A stretch of 64,000 nt of DNA from JAGVGT01 sp963807225. GTDB lineage: Bacteria; Desulfobacterota; Desulfobulbia; Desulfobulbales; JAGXFP01. Positions 26,149-36,042 of the stretch are shown here, piece after piece. Where the stretch lies: assembly GCA_963807225.1 (NCBI GenBank), contig CAWEAD010000008.1:704396-768395 (forward strand), read 5' to 3'. Numbering within the stretch: the first letter of the stretch is position 1; each line of letters begins with the position of its first letter. The notes under the pieces were generated by a model, which was given only the letters and a program-made list of their open reading frames with translations, had not been told where the DNA came from and ran no database searches. Position numbers and translations under genes: made by a program.

Positions 26149-27975
26149 ATGAACGAATATACCGACGACAAGATCAAAACCCTGAGTTCCCTGGAGCATA
26201 TCCGCCTCCGCCCCGGCATGTATATCGGCCGGCTCGGTAACGGCTCGCACCCGGACGACGGCATCTACATCCTCCTGAAGGAAGTGGTCGATAATGCCGT
26301 CGACGAGTATATCATGGGGGCCGGCCAGAAGATCGAGGTGTCGATCAGCCCGGAAGGGCAGGTCACGGTACGCGATTATGGCCGCGGCATTCCTCTGGGC
26401 AAATTGGTGGAATGCGTCTCGGTGATCAACACCGGCGCCAAGTACAATGACGAGGTCTTCCAGTTTTCCGTCGGCCTGAACGGGGTGGGTACCAAGGCGG
26501 TCAACGCCCTCTCCAGTGACTTCGAGGTCAAGGCCTTCCGCGATGGCCGTTTCGCTGCCGCCACTTTCGTCAACGGCAAACTCCAGAGCGAGGATCAGGG
26601 CGAAACCGACGAAAAGAACGGCACCCTGGTGCGCTTCAACCCCGATCCGGCCCTGTTCGAGGAGTTCTCCTTTAATTTCGATTTCGTCAGTAAAAGACTC
26701 TGGCGCTACGCCTATCTCAACGCCGGTCTCAAGCTCTACCTGGACGGGGAGCTCTTCTTCTCGGCCAATGGTCTCCTGGATCTCCTGGATAAGGAGATCG
26801 ACGGCACCCAACTCTACGAGCCCATCCACTACAAAGACAAAACCCTGGAGTTCGCCTTCTCGCATACCGACTGCTATGGCGAGTCCTATTTCTCCTTTGT
26901 CAACGGCACCTATACCAACGAGGGCGGCACCCATCTCTCGGCCTTCCGCGAGGGAATCCTCAAGGGTGTCAACGAATACTCGGGCAAGAAATTCATCGGC
27001 GAGGACGTGCGTGACGGGGTAGTCGGCGCCCTGGCCATCAAGATCAAGGAACCGATCTTCGAGTCACAGACCAAGAACAAGCTGGGCAACACCGAGATCC
27101 GCACCTGGATAGTCAACCAGGTTAGAGATGAGCTGGTCAAGTATCTGTATAAGAACACCGAGCTGGCCGAGATCCTGATCGACAAGATCCAGCATAACGC
27201 CAAGGTCCGGAAAGATCTGCAGCAGGTGCGCAAGGAGGCCAAGGCCAAGGCCAAGAAGGTGGCGATCAAGATTCCCCAGCTCAAGGATTGCAAGCATCAC
27301 CCTTCCCGGACTAATCCCTCCAAAGCGGGCCAGGAGAACATGGTCTTCATCACCGAGGGTCAGTCGGCCTCGGGCTCCATCGTCAGCTCCCGCGACCCCA
27401 TGATCCAGGCGGTCTTTTCGCTCAAAGGCAAGCCGATGAACGTCTTCGGCCAGGAATTGACCCTGCTCTACAAGAACGAGGAGATGTACAGCCTGATGCG
27501 GGCCTTGAACATCGAGGAATCGGTGGGCGGTCTGCGCTACGACAAGGTAATCCTGGCCACCGACGCCGACGTCGACGGCCTGCACATCAGGAACCTGATG
27601 CTGACCTTTTTTCTTCATTACTTCGAATCGCTGGTCAAAAGGGGTCATGTCTACATCCTGGAGACCCCGATCTTCCGGGTCCGCACCAAACAGGAGACGG
27701 TTTACTGCTATTCCGAAAAGGAAAAGATCAGTGCCGAGAAAAGGCTGGCCGGCCGCGGCGCCAAAAGGCTCAAGGTCGAAGTCACCCGCTTCAAGGGCCT
27801 GGGCGAGATCTCGCCCAAGGAATTCAAGCAGTTCATCGGCGATGATATCCGGCTGCAGCAGGTTTCCATCGACCGTTTAAGCGACGTACCCAAACTGCTC
27901 GAATTTTACATGGGCAAGAATACCCCGGACCGCAAGGATTACATCATGGTCAACCTGGTTGACGAGCCGGTATAG
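26149..27975 (+). CDS. parE: Type IIA topoisomerase B subunit (ParE/GyrB-like, Bacteroidetes/Chlamydiae-type)
   Basis: A 608-residue ATPase subunit with GHKL ATPase motifs (EVVDNAVDEY, DYGRGIPLG, GLNGVGTKAVNALS), a transducer domain, and TOPRIM with TEGQSASGS and ATDADVDGLHIRNL, which hold the catalytic Glu and Asp residues. It relaxes or decatenates DNA with the A subunit. The wording of TOPRIM (FSLKGKPMNVFG; NIEESVGGLRYDKVILATDADVDG) recalls the second, short GyrB/ParE of Bacteroidetes and Chlamydiae more than proteobacterial ParE; this is from memory. The ATG at 26149 is preferred over TTG at 26143. The A subunit begins 14 nt downstream. Confidence 0.88.
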   Translation: MNEYTDDKIKTLSSLEHIRLRPGMYIGRLGNGSHPDDGIYILLKEVVDNAVDEYIMGAGQKIEVSISPEGQVTVRDYGRGIPLGKLVECVSVINTGAKYNDEVFQFSVGLNGVGTKAVNALSSDFEVKAFRDGRFAAATFVNGKLQSEDQGETDEKNGTLVRFNPDPALFEEFSFNFDFVSKRLWRYAYLNAGLKLYLDGELFFSANGLLDLLDKEIDGTQLYEPIHYKDKTLEFAFSHTDCYGESYFSFVNGTYTNEGGTHLSAFREGILKGVNEYSGKKFIGEDVRDGVVGALAIKIKEPIFESQTKNKLGNTEIRTWIVNQVRDELVKYLYKNTELAEILIDKIQHNAKVRKDLQQVRKEAKAKAKKVAIKIPQLKDCKHHPSRTNPSKAGQENMVFITEGQSASGSIVSSRDPMIQAVFSLKGKPMNVFGQELTLLYKNEEMYSLMRALNIEESVGGLRYDKVILATDADVDGLHIRNLMLTFFLHYFESLVKRGHVYILETPIFRVRTKQETVYCYSEKEKISAEKRLAGRGAKRLKVEVTRFKGLGEISPKEFKQFIGDDIRLQQVSIDRLSDVPKLLEFYMGKNTPDRKDYIMVNLVDEPV

Positions 27976-27989
27976 AGCAGGGATAAGCA

Positions 27990-30071
27990 ATGGATACCAC
28001 GGAAACCCTCACCCATTACGGCGAACTGCACAAGCTTTTCGACCGGAACTTTCTTGACTACACCTCCTACGTCATCCGCGAACGGGCCATTCCCGAACTG
28101 GCCGACGGACTGAAGCCGGTGCAGCGGAGAATTCTCCAAACCCTGCACAATATGGATGACGGCCGCTTCCACAAGGTGGCCAATGTGGTGGGCGAGTGCA
28201 TGAAGCTCCATCCCCACGGCGATGCCTCGATCTTCGCGGCCCTGGTCAATCTGGCCAATAAGGAATACCTGATCGAGCGCCAGGGTAATTTCGGCAATAT
28301 CTACACCGGCGATTCCGCCTCGGCCGCCCGCTATATCGAATGCCGCCTCACGCCGATGGCCCGGGAGACCATGTTCAACCCGGATCTGACCTCCTTCATC
28401 GATTCCTACGACGGCCGGATGCAGGAGCCCATGGCCCTGCCGGCCAAGCTGCCCATGCTGTTGCTGCTGGGCGCCGAAGGCATCGCCGTCGGCATGGCCA
28501 CCAAGATCATGCCCCATAACTTCAACGAACTGCTGGAGGCGCAAATCGCCATCCTTCGGGGCCAGGAGTTCGAGATCTTTCCCGACTTTCCCAAGGGCGG
28601 TCTGCTCGATGTCAGCGGCTACAACCACGGGAACGGCCGAATCCGCTGCCGGGCCCGGATCGAGGAAAAGGATGAGAAAACCATCACCATCCGGGAGATT
28701 CCCCATAGCAGCACCACCGAAAGCCTGATCGAAAGCGTCGAGAAAACGGCCCGAGCCGGCAAGATCAAGATTGTCTCGATCAACGACTACACCGCCGAAG
28801 AAGTGGAGATCGAGATCAAGCTGGCCCGCGGGGTCTATGCCGCCGACACCATCCGCGCCCTATATGCCTTCACCGATTGCGAGGTGCCGATCAGCCCCAA
28901 TCTCACGGTGATCCGCGACAACCAGCCGGTCAACATCGGGGTGGACGAGGTTCTGCGTTACAATACCGCCAAGCTCAAGGACGACCTGGAGCGTGAGCTG
29001 CACATCGATTTCGACCGCAACCGGGAGAAGCTGCACGCCAACCTGCTGGAGCAGATTTTCATCGAGGAGCGTCTCTATAAACAGATCGAGGAATGCAAGA
29101 CCTACGAGGCGGTGATTACCACGGTGGATTCGTCCCTGCTGCCTTTCCGCGAGCAACTGCACCGCGACGTCACCACCGAGGACATCGAGCGGCTCCTGGA
29201 AATCAGGATCCGACGCATTTCGCGCTATGACCTCAATAAAAAGAAAAAGGATATCCAGGAGATCCGCGACCGGATCAAGGAAATCGAGACCAGCCTGAAG
29301 GACATGGTCGGCTTCACCATCTCCTACCTGGAGAACCTGCTGAAAAAATACGGCAAGCATTACCCGCGCCGCACCGAACTGACCGCTTTCGGCGAGGTGG
29401 AGGTGCGCAAGGTGGCACTCTCCAACCTGACCGTCGCCTATGACCGGCAGAACGGCTTCCTGGGCCATCATGTCAAAGGCGACGAGGAGACCTCCTTCGC
29501 CTGCTCCGAGTATGATCGGGTGCTGCTGATCGGCAAGGACGGCACCTACCGGGTGATCAACGTCCCGGACAAGGTCTTTGTCGGTCCCGACCTGGCCTAC
29601 GTCGGCAAGGTGGACGAAAAAGTGCTCTTCAACATCATCTATCGGGACGGCGCCCAGAATCTTTGCTACATCAAGCGCTTCAAGACCCCCAAGTTCATCC
29701 TGGAAAAAGAGTACCACCTGTTCACGCCTCATAAACGTTCGGAACTGCTCTTTCTCAAGACCGGCGAGGGGATTCACCTCCGGATCCACTACGCCCCCAA
29801 TAAGAAAGCCAGGCGCAATTACGAGGATTTCGCTTTTGATGAATTCCTGGTTAAAGGCACCAGCGCCATCGGCAAGCGTATCTCCACCCGGGTGGTGCGG
29901 CGCATCGTCGAGCAGGAGCCACCCAAGGAGGCTGCGGCGGGAACCGCTCAAGAGCCGGAGCCCCAACCGGTTTTGTTTCCCGACACCGACCCGGCCAAGC
30001 CAGCCGGAGAAGTTGCGCCGGGACCTGAGCCCACTACACCTGCTCCTACCGATAACGACGAAAAACAGTAA
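27990..30071 (+). CDS. parC: Type IIA topoisomerase A subunit (ParC/GyrA-like)
   Basis: A 693-residue DNA-cleaving subunit. FLDYTSYVIRERAIPELADGL and KPVQRRIL begin the breakage domain; the catalytic Tyr is Tyr115 in SAARYIECRL. HPHGDASI and GNIYTGDSA are the adjacent conserved loops. A coiled-coil region (about 400-440) and a reduced beta-pinwheel follow, then a Pro/Glu-rich tail of about 50 residues that looks disordered. The short length and sequence style match the Bacteroidetes/Chlamydiae pair, not canonical GyrA. It forms an operon with parE. Confidence 0.88.
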   Translation: MDTTETLTHYGELHKLFDRNFLDYTSYVIRERAIPELADGLKPVQRRILQTLHNMDDGRFHKVANVVGECMKLHPHGDASIFAALVNLANKEYLIERQGNFGNIYTGDSASAARYIECRLTPMARETMFNPDLTSFIDSYDGRMQEPMALPAKLPMLLLLGAEGIAVGMATKIMPHNFNELLEAQIAILRGQEFEIFPDFPKGGLLDVSGYNHGNGRIRCRARIEEKDEKTITIREIPHSSTTESLIESVEKTARAGKIKIVSINDYTAEEVEIEIKLARGVYAADTIRALYAFTDCEVPISPNLTVIRDNQPVNIGVDEVLRYNTAKLKDDLERELHIDFDRNREKLHANLLEQIFIEERLYKQIEECKTYEAVITTVDSSLLPFREQLHRDVTTEDIERLLEIRIRRISRYDLNKKKKDIQEIRDRIKEIETSLKDMVGFTISYLENLLKKYGKHYPRRTELTAFGEVEVRKVALSNLTVAYDRQNGFLGHHVKGDEETSFACSEYDRVLLIGKDGTYRVINVPDKVFVGPDLAYVGKVDEKVLFNIIYRDGAQNLCYIKRFKTPKFILEKEYHLFTPHKRSELLFLKTGEGIHLRIHYAPNKKARRNYEDFAFDEFLVKGTSAIGKRISTRVVRRIVEQEPPKEAAAGTAQEPEPQPVLFPDTDPAKPAGEVAPGPEPTTPAPTDNDEKQ

Positions 30072-30148
30072 CGACTTGAATGGCAGCCTGGCGATAAAAG
30101 CAATTTATCGACAACTTCTAATGGTTCAATGATTGTTGCCCTACGCAA

Positions 30149-30178
30149 AGAGCCCGCCGGTCGGCGGGCTCTTCTTTT
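30149..30178 (+). terminator. Terminator after parC
   Basis: AAGAGCCCGCCG pairs with CGGCGGGCTCTT around a short loop, followed by CTTTT, 78 nt past the parC stop and just before the convergent cyclophilin gene. Confidence 0.85.
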
Positions 30179-30204
30179 GACCGGAGATCAAGCTGGAAAG
30201 CCGG

Positions 30205-30798
30205 CTACTCGAGTTTTTCCTCGTAAGCCTTGATAATCACCACGTCCTTCACCGGCACATCGCGATACATGCCTTTACTGGTGGTGGGCGTCCTGACGAT
30301 CTTGTCCACCACGTCCATGCCTTCAACTACCCTCCCGAAGACGGCGTAGCCGAAGGCCTGCGGACTGTTGCCCCGGTGGTCGAGAGAGGCGTTGTCGGCC
30401 ACGTTGATGAAAAATTGACTGGTGCCGCTGTGGATGTCGCTGGTGCGAGCCATGGCCAGGGTGCCGCGCAGGTTCTTCAGGCCGTTGGTGGCCTCATTCG
30501 GTACCGGCTTGCGGGTGGCCCGACGGGGCTTCATTCCGGCTGCCATCCCGCCACCCTGGATCATGAAACCGGGGATCACCCGGTGGAAAATCAGCCCGTC
30601 ATAGAAACCCTGCCGCACATAATCCCGAAAATTCTCGGCAGAAAAAGGGGCTTTTTCGTCGAACAGTTCCAGCTTGATTTTGCCCATACTGGTTTCCAAG
30701 ACCAACAGCGGGGTCGCCGAGTGATCTTCGGCCGCAGCCGTACCGACCGTGATCAGCGATGCTGACAACAGAATCAAGATAATGATTTTACGAAACAT
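30205..30798 (-). CDS. Periplasmic peptidyl-prolyl cis-trans isomerase, cyclophilin type
   Basis: A 197-residue protein with signal peptide (1-23) and a cyclophilin domain: ETSMGKIKLELF, the catalytic-region FHRVIPGFMIQGGG, MARTSDIHSGTSQFFINV and FGYAVFGRVVEGMDVVDKI. The active-site Arg is in HRVIPGF. It is closest in style to PpiA, which acts on prolines of exported proteins. It is monocistronic and convergent with parC. Confidence 0.92.
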   Translation of the reverse strand: MFRKIIILILLSASLITVGTAAAEDHSATPLLVLETSMGKIKLELFDEKAPFSAENFRDYVRQGFYDGLIFHRVIPGFMIQGGGMAAGMKPRRATRKPVPNEATNGLKNLRGTLAMARTSDIHSGTSQFFINVADNASLDHRGNSPQAFGYAVFGRVVEGMDVVDKIVRTPTTSKGMYRDVPVKDVVIIKAYEEKLE

Positions 30799-31063
30799 TT
30801 AACCTCCTGAAGCTTTATAATCTAATTTATGGCGGACACTCACCGGTTGCTTTCACTGGCGAAGCATGTTAATGAGAGCAACTTTATTTTTCAATTACTA
30901 TCTATGGTTAAATTCGGTATACAATCAGGTAACATCAAGATCACCACTTAGTTAAGCGATTATCGTTGAACCAACGCCAATAAGTTAACTAGGACAAGGT
31001 GCCCGGCTTCGATTCTCTTCCGCCCCGGCGTACAGCCCCGGCGCGACGCCTTGCAGACCCCTC

Positions 31064-32182
31064 ATGAAACAAACCAGTGACACTATCATATCGGACCCTT
31101 ATCGTTCCTCTTTCCCCGGCCTCTCCGATGAGGTGCGCCGACGGAACCGGGAAAACCGGCAAACGGCGGCGAAGGCGGTGATTTCTTTCGGCGACCGCGA
31201 AGTGGACGGCTTGAACGTCCAGGCTTACCTGGCTCTGGGGCTGCTGCTGGTCCTGGCCCTGCTGGTTCTGCTGCGCTTCGATAACAACCTGACCAATCCG
31301 CCGAATGTACCGTCCTACCCGGTCCCTCAACCGGTGATCAGGGTTGAATCCAGCGAAGAGCTGATTAACCTGCTCAAAGAGAACGGGCTCTGGGAGATCA
31401 ACGGGAAAACCGCGGTGCCGCCGTTGATTCTCTCTACCTTTCCCGATAATATCGACGGACTGGACATCGACACCAAAAAAAAGGTCTTCCTCAATTCCCT
31501 GCTGCCCGCTGCCCTGGTGGCCCTGGCCGAAGTGAATCTGGAGAAGCAGACCCTGCATAAGATCCTGAGCAAATTACCCGGAGGGTATCAGAATCTGGAG
31601 TTGTCCAAAGATTTCGGCACCTGGGGCCGTGTGCTCAACATGGAAGAGATCGACTACCTCCTGTTCCTGACCAGCAAATATCGAACTACCCGGGCTCTGA
31701 AACTGGTGAACCGGGTAGATGGAGTTCCGCTCAGCCTGCTGCTGGGTCAGGCCGCGATTGAATCATCCTGGGGTTCTTCCCGCTTTGCCCGGGAGGGAAA
31801 TAATCTCTTCGGGATCTGGACCTGGGGAGAAAAAGGTTTGATCCCCTACGACCGGGAGGACGGCATGACCCACAAGGTGGCGATGTACGACTCCATTCTA
31901 GACTCGGTCAGGGCCTACCTCACCATGCTCAACCGCTTGTCGCCTTACTCCCGTTTCCGCGAGATCCGCCGGCAATCAAATAATCCGCAGCTGCTGGCTG
32001 AAGGGTTGATCCTTTACTCGGAACGGGGTGATAGTTACGTTGGGGAATTGCAGAATTTTATTGAAAGCAACGACCTGCATCGCTACGACGATTGCTACCT
32101 GCTCAGCGAACCGGCGGCCGATCCCTTGCTCAAGCCGGAAGAGCTTGACCGGGTTGCCGCAGACCTGGCAAGGACTGAGTGA
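31064..32182 (+). CDS. Bax-like membrane-anchored glucosaminidase-domain protein
   Basis: 372 residues: cytoplasmic N-terminus, one membrane helix (about residues 51-70), then a periplasmic domain. The C-terminal half has the Bax/FlgJ-type N-acetylglucosaminidase sequence LLGQAAIESSWGSSRFAREGNNLFGIW, with the catalytic Glu in AAIESSWG. It probably cleaves peptidoglycan glycan strands. It overlaps the downstream polysaccharide deacetylase by 4 nt (GTGA), suggesting that both work on cell-envelope glycan. Confidence 0.82.
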   Translation: MKQTSDTIISDPYRSSFPGLSDEVRRRNRENRQTAAKAVISFGDREVDGLNVQAYLALGLLLVLALLVLLRFDNNLTNPPNVPSYPVPQPVIRVESSEELINLLKENGLWEINGKTAVPPLILSTFPDNIDGLDIDTKKKVFLNSLLPAALVALAEVNLEKQTLHKILSKLPGGYQNLELSKDFGTWGRVLNMEEIDYLLFLTSKYRTTRALKLVNRVDGVPLSLLLGQAAIESSWGSSRFAREGNNLFGIWTWGEKGLIPYDREDGMTHKVAMYDSILDSVRAYLTMLNRLSPYSRFREIRRQSNNPQLLAEGLILYSERGDSYVGELQNFIESNDLHRYDDCYLLSEPAADPLLKPEELDRVAADLARTE

Positions 32183-33270
32183 AGAGGCCGATGGCGCAGC
32201 AACGTTTACTACTGCTCCTTATTCCCTTTTTCCTGATTTTCTCCGGTTCCATGGTCCTGGCCTCGGAGCCCGAGCGGACCGATGCCTCCGCCACGGTCTT
32301 GATCTATCACCATTTCGGCGACGACCGCTATCCCACAACCGATGTTCCGCTGGATAATTTTCGCCGGCAGATGGCCTATCTGCGGGACCACAATTATCGG
32401 GTCATCCCGCTGGCGCAACTGATCGGAGCATTGGCCGAAGGCCGGCAACTTCCGGACCATTCTGTGGTGATCACCATCGACGACGGTTACCGGTCGATCT
32501 ATGATCGGGCCTGGCCGATTCTGAAATCCTTCGGCTTTCCCTTCACGGTTTTTCTTTATATCGAGGGGCTGGAAAAGGGCTACAGCAATTACCTGACCTG
32601 GGACCAGGTCAAGGAAATGCAGGCTGCCGGCGTAGATTTCCAGAACCACAGCTATTTCCATGCCCATCTGGCCAATCCCCCGCCCGGTCTCGACGACCGG
32701 GAGTATCGGCAATGGCTAAGGGCGGATCTGATTCGGAGCGGCGGGATTCTGCGGGAGCGTTTGGGAGTAAGCCCCACCTCTTTTGCCGTCCCCTATGGGG
32801 AATACAGCCGGGAACTGCTGGATGAGGCGAAAAAGCTGGGCTACCAAGCCATCCTCAGCCAGGATCCCGGCTCGGTCGGCCCGGAAACCTCGCCATTTCT
32901 GATTCCCCGGGAACCGATCCTGGGACATGATTGGTCGACCCTCGAGCATTTCGAGGAGGTCCTGAAACGGGTCGACCTGCCGATCACCGATTTGTACCCG
33001 CCCCTGGGCCGGATCGAAGGAAATCCGGCGCGTTTCTCGGCCCGGATCGAGCATCCGGAACGATACCGCCCCGGTTCCCTCGGCATCTACGTCAGTCAGT
33101 TCGGCTGGCTGCCGACGCATCTGGATGGAAAGATGGTCCGGGTCGAAAATCCAGGCCTCCTCACCCGGCGGCTCAATCGGGTGATCGTCAGCGGCAGGGA
33201 GAAAGTAAGCGGTCGAACCGCCCTGCGTACCTGGCTGCTGGTGGGCCCGGAAGAAGTCAAGGAAGAGTAG
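32179..33270 (+). CDS. Secreted polysaccharide deacetylase (NodB homology)
   Basis: A 363-residue exported protein with signal sequence (about 1-30). NodB motifs are visible: VVITIDDGYRSIYDRAWP gives the Asp-Asp pair, and FQNHSYFHAHL gives HSxxH for metal binding. AVPYGEYSRELLDEAKKLGYQAILS is motif 3. It likely removes N- or O-acetyl groups from a glycan such as peptidoglycan. A C-terminal region of about 100 residues after PREPI is of unclear fold. The GTG start overlaps the preceding stop; an ATG four codons later is the alternative. Confidence 0.85.
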   Translation: MKRPMAQQRLLLLLIPFFLIFSGSMVLASEPERTDASATVLIYHHFGDDRYPTTDVPLDNFRRQMAYLRDHNYRVIPLAQLIGALAEGRQLPDHSVVITIDDGYRSIYDRAWPILKSFGFPFTVFLYIEGLEKGYSNYLTWDQVKEMQAAGVDFQNHSYFHAHLANPPPGLDDREYRQWLRADLIRSGGILRERLGVSPTSFAVPYGEYSRELLDEAKKLGYQAILSQDPGSVGPETSPFLIPREPILGHDWSTLEHFEEVLKRVDLPITDLYPPLGRIEGNPARFSARIEHPERYRPGSLGIYVSQFGWLPTHLDGKMVRVENPGLLTRRLNRVIVSGREKVSGRTALRTWLLVGPEEVKEE

Positions 33271-33391
33271 TTCCACCTTGCGGGGAAACGGGCCTTTGTG
33301 CACCGTCGGGTTTCGCGGAGTTTATCCACGACAGTGGGCTGACCCGACCTATACGATTTGAGGCTTCCAGGCTTCGAGTTGGCGCTTCCGG

Positions 33392-34909
33392 TTATCCCTG
33401 TGTCCCCCGGCCGGCGCTGCCGCCCCGGCGCGGGTCGCCTCCTGCCTCATCCCGATAGATGGTGTGGACCCCGCCGAAGTAGACATCCTGCGCGGGCCAC
33501 TCGTTGAGCTGCCAGTTTTCCCGTAATTTCCCCAGGCTCTTATCCGGATAACCCGGTTCCACCTGCAGTATTTCACCGTCCCAGTGCAGACGGGGTCGGC
33601 GGACCGCCTCCGCTACCGGCAGCGCGAAATCCACAATGTTGACGATCACCTGGGGGATGGCGGTCCTGATCCGCTTGCTGCCGCCGCTGCCGGTGACCAT
33701 TTCCACCCCGTCGCGACCCATCAGCAGGGTAGGGGACATCATCGAGGCCACCCTGATTCCCGGTGGCGAGGCGTGAAAGCCTTCGGGATGCAGGTCGTCC
33801 TCGCCCATCATGTTGTTGAGCATGACCCCGGTGCCCGGGACGATGAAGCCCGAGCCCTCGCCGTTGGAGGTGGTCATGGCGGCGTAATTGCCCAGCCCGT
33901 CGGCGACGCTGATGTGGGTGGTACCCCGGTTGAAGGAGCGGCGCAGGACCCGGCCGGTGTCCGCCGGCCAGCCGGGTTCCTGGTTTCCGGTCCTGCCGGT
34001 CAGTTCAGCCCGCTTCCGTTCGATTGCCATCATGGCCGCCGCCAAACCCGACAGATGGCGCGGATCGCCCCACTCGACTTGAGCCAGCGGCAGGAACTCC
34101 AGGAGCTGCATGGTGGCGCCGATCAGGGTGCCGCCGAAGGAGGGCGGCGGATTGGTCAGCAACCTGAAGCCCCGGTAATTAAAGGTCAACGGTTGCCGCT
34201 CCCGGACTCGATAGGCGGCCAGATCCGCCGTGGTCAGGAGGCCGCCGCCGTTCTCCATTTCGTCGGCCAGCAGTCTGGCGAGATCGCCGCGATAGAAGGA
34301 TTTCCCCCGGTCGCCGGGCAGGCTCTCCAGAAAATCGGCCAGATCCGGGTTGCGGAACAGACTACCGGTCTCGAGATAATGGCCGCCGGGTGCGAACAGT
34401 TCGCGCCCGGCCCCGGTCATGGTCATGATCGGTTGCAGGAGCTTGAGGAAATGGGCCTGACTCGTATTTACCACCACCCCCGACCGGGACGCCTCGATGG
34501 CGGGGGCCAGCACCTCGGCCAGAGGCAGTAGGCCGAGCCGTTCATGTACCCGCAGAAAACCCTTGAGATTCCCCGGTACCGCCACCGAACCCAGACCGAT
34601 ATTGAAATTCTGCACCGAAGAGGCAAAGTTGACCTCCACCGTGAAAAAGTGCGGTTCCAGGCGGCTGTTTACGCGCCGCAAACCCGGGGTGTCTGGAAAA
34701 AAATCGAAGAGAATTTCCCGACCGGCAGCGGTGCGGCCCAGGAGAAAGCCGCCTCCGCCCAGGCTGGTCAGGGCCGGTTCGGCGACGGTGGCGGTGAAAC
34801 CGGCGGCCACGATCCCGTCGAAAGCGTTGCCGCCCTCGGCCATCACCCGCAGGGCGGCTTGAGTGGTCAGCGGATGACCGGCGGCCACCGCGGTGCGCCC
34901 GCTGGTCAT
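33392..34909 (-). CDS. Gamma-glutamyltransferase family protein
   Basis: A 505-residue Ntn-hydrolase. The autoprocessing nucleophile is the first Thr of GTTHISVADGLGNYAAMTTSN (about Thr330), and the oxyanion/GG segment VTGSGGSKRIRTAIPQ follows. The N-terminus HPLTTQAALRVMAEGGNAFD is typical. There is no signal peptide, so it is probably cytoplasmic, unlike enteric Ggt. It overlaps the upstream GCS2-type ligase by 4 nt, which pairs a gamma-glutamyl-bond maker with a breaker. Confidence 0.88.
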   Translation of the reverse strand: MTSGRTAVAAGHPLTTQAALRVMAEGGNAFDGIVAAGFTATVAEPALTSLGGGGFLLGRTAAGREILFDFFPDTPGLRRVNSRLEPHFFTVEVNFASSVQNFNIGLGSVAVPGNLKGFLRVHERLGLLPLAEVLAPAIEASRSGVVVNTSQAHFLKLLQPIMTMTGAGRELFAPGGHYLETGSLFRNPDLADFLESLPGDRGKSFYRGDLARLLADEMENGGGLLTTADLAAYRVRERQPLTFNYRGFRLLTNPPPSFGGTLIGATMQLLEFLPLAQVEWGDPRHLSGLAAAMMAIERKRAELTGRTGNQEPGWPADTGRVLRRSFNRGTTHISVADGLGNYAAMTTSNGEGSGFIVPGTGVMLNNMMGEDDLHPEGFHASPPGIRVASMMSPTLLMGRDGVEMVTGSGGSKRIRTAIPQVIVNIVDFALPVAEAVRRPRLHWDGEILQVEPGYPDKSLGKLRENWQLNEWPAQDVYFGGVHTIYRDEAGGDPRRGGSAGRGTQG

Positions 34910-36018
34910 CCCAGGAAATCCCGGCGCAGGAGTTGAATGATTTCCGGGAACTCAAGTCCATCGCGGTGCAGGGACCTGATCCGGGCTCCGGTGGTTCCGG
35001 TTTCCAGAATCCTTTCGAGCACGGTGTAATGCATATGGACGTCAAGCCGGCGGGCCGCCGGGGCGGTCATCTCCAGCAGCTGACGGCAGGCCGCACCGAT
35101 CGTGCCGGGTGGTCCCTGGTTTGCGGGTTCGATATAGATACCGGCCAGACCATGCCGGGCCGCCTCCCATTTGTTGCTGATAATAACCTCCTGGGGATGA
35201 TAGGGACCGGGCCGGTCCCGTTCGGCCAGGGTTACGACCAGGGCCTGGATCAGGGCGGTCAGGGCCAGAATCTCGTCGAAACGCCCGGGCAGATCGCAGA
35301 TACGCACTTCCAGGGTACCGAAATCCGGATGCGGCCGCACATCCCACCAGATTTCCCGGATATCCCGGATGGCGCCGGCCCGACAGAGCAGGGCCAGGAC
35401 CCGGCCCAGCTCCTGCCAGTCCTGGAAGGAACGAGGCATCCCGGCCCGGGCCAGGGCGTCCATCAACTTGGAGCGGTAGGAATAGAAGCCGGTGTCCTCG
35501 CCCTCATAGAATGGGGAGGAGGTAGTCAGGGCCAGACACAGGGGCAGGTATTGGCGGATCTGGTTGAAAACCCGGATCGTAGTGTCGGTATCGGGTAGAC
35601 CGACATGGATATGCAGCCCCTGGCTGATCAATCTCCGGCCGACCAGCTGCAGCTCCTCCAGCAGTTCGGCATAACGGCGGCCGGGAGAGAGAACCTGGCG
35701 GCGATATCGGGCGAAGGGATGGAGGCTGGCGGCGAACAGCAGGCAATCCGCTTGCCCGGCCCGCTCCTCCAGGAACCGGTAGGATTGGCGCAAGTCCCGT
35801 TCCACTTCCCGCAGATCGCCACAAACGCCGGTGGCCAGTTCCACCATGGAGCGGATGAACTCGGGCTTGATCCGATTTTTCAGATTCTCGGGCAGCTCGC
35901 GTAAAATTTCCTGGGCCGCCGGAGTCAGGTCCAGGGAATCCCGGTCCAGCAGCTGGATTTCCAGCTCAACTCCCAGGGTATAGGGTCTACTGGGCTGGAA
36001 ATCCCAGAAATCACTCAT
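34906..36018 (-). CDS. Carboxylate-amine ligase, GCS2/YbdK family
   Basis: A 370-residue member of the glutamate-cysteine ligase family 2. TLGVELEIQLLD at the N-terminus contains the catalytic metal-binding Glu residues, and HIHVGLPD and WWDVRPHPDFGTLEVRICDLPG are the other conserved blocks. Family members join an amine to the gamma-carboxylate of glutamate or similar acids using ATP; YbdK itself has weak glutamate-cysteine ligase activity. Gene order with gamma-glutamyltransferase and an M20 amidase suggests gamma-glutamyl peptide metabolism. Confidence 0.88.
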   Translation of the reverse strand: MSDFWDFQPSRPYTLGVELEIQLLDRDSLDLTPAAQEILRELPENLKNRIKPEFIRSMVELATGVCGDLREVERDLRQSYRFLEERAGQADCLLFAASLHPFARYRRQVLSPGRRYAELLEELQLVGRRLISQGLHIHVGLPDTDTTIRVFNQIRQYLPLCLALTTSSPFYEGEDTGFYSYRSKLMDALARAGMPRSFQDWQELGRVLALLCRAGAIRDIREIWWDVRPHPDFGTLEVRICDLPGRFDEILALTALIQALVVTLAERDRPGPYHPQEVIISNKWEAARHGLAGIYIEPANQGPPGTIGAACRQLLEMTAPAARRLDVHMHYTVLERILETGTTGARIRSLHRDGLEFPEIIQLLRRDFLG

Positions 36019-36042
36019 GCTGCTGCCTCTGGTCGCGTTTGC

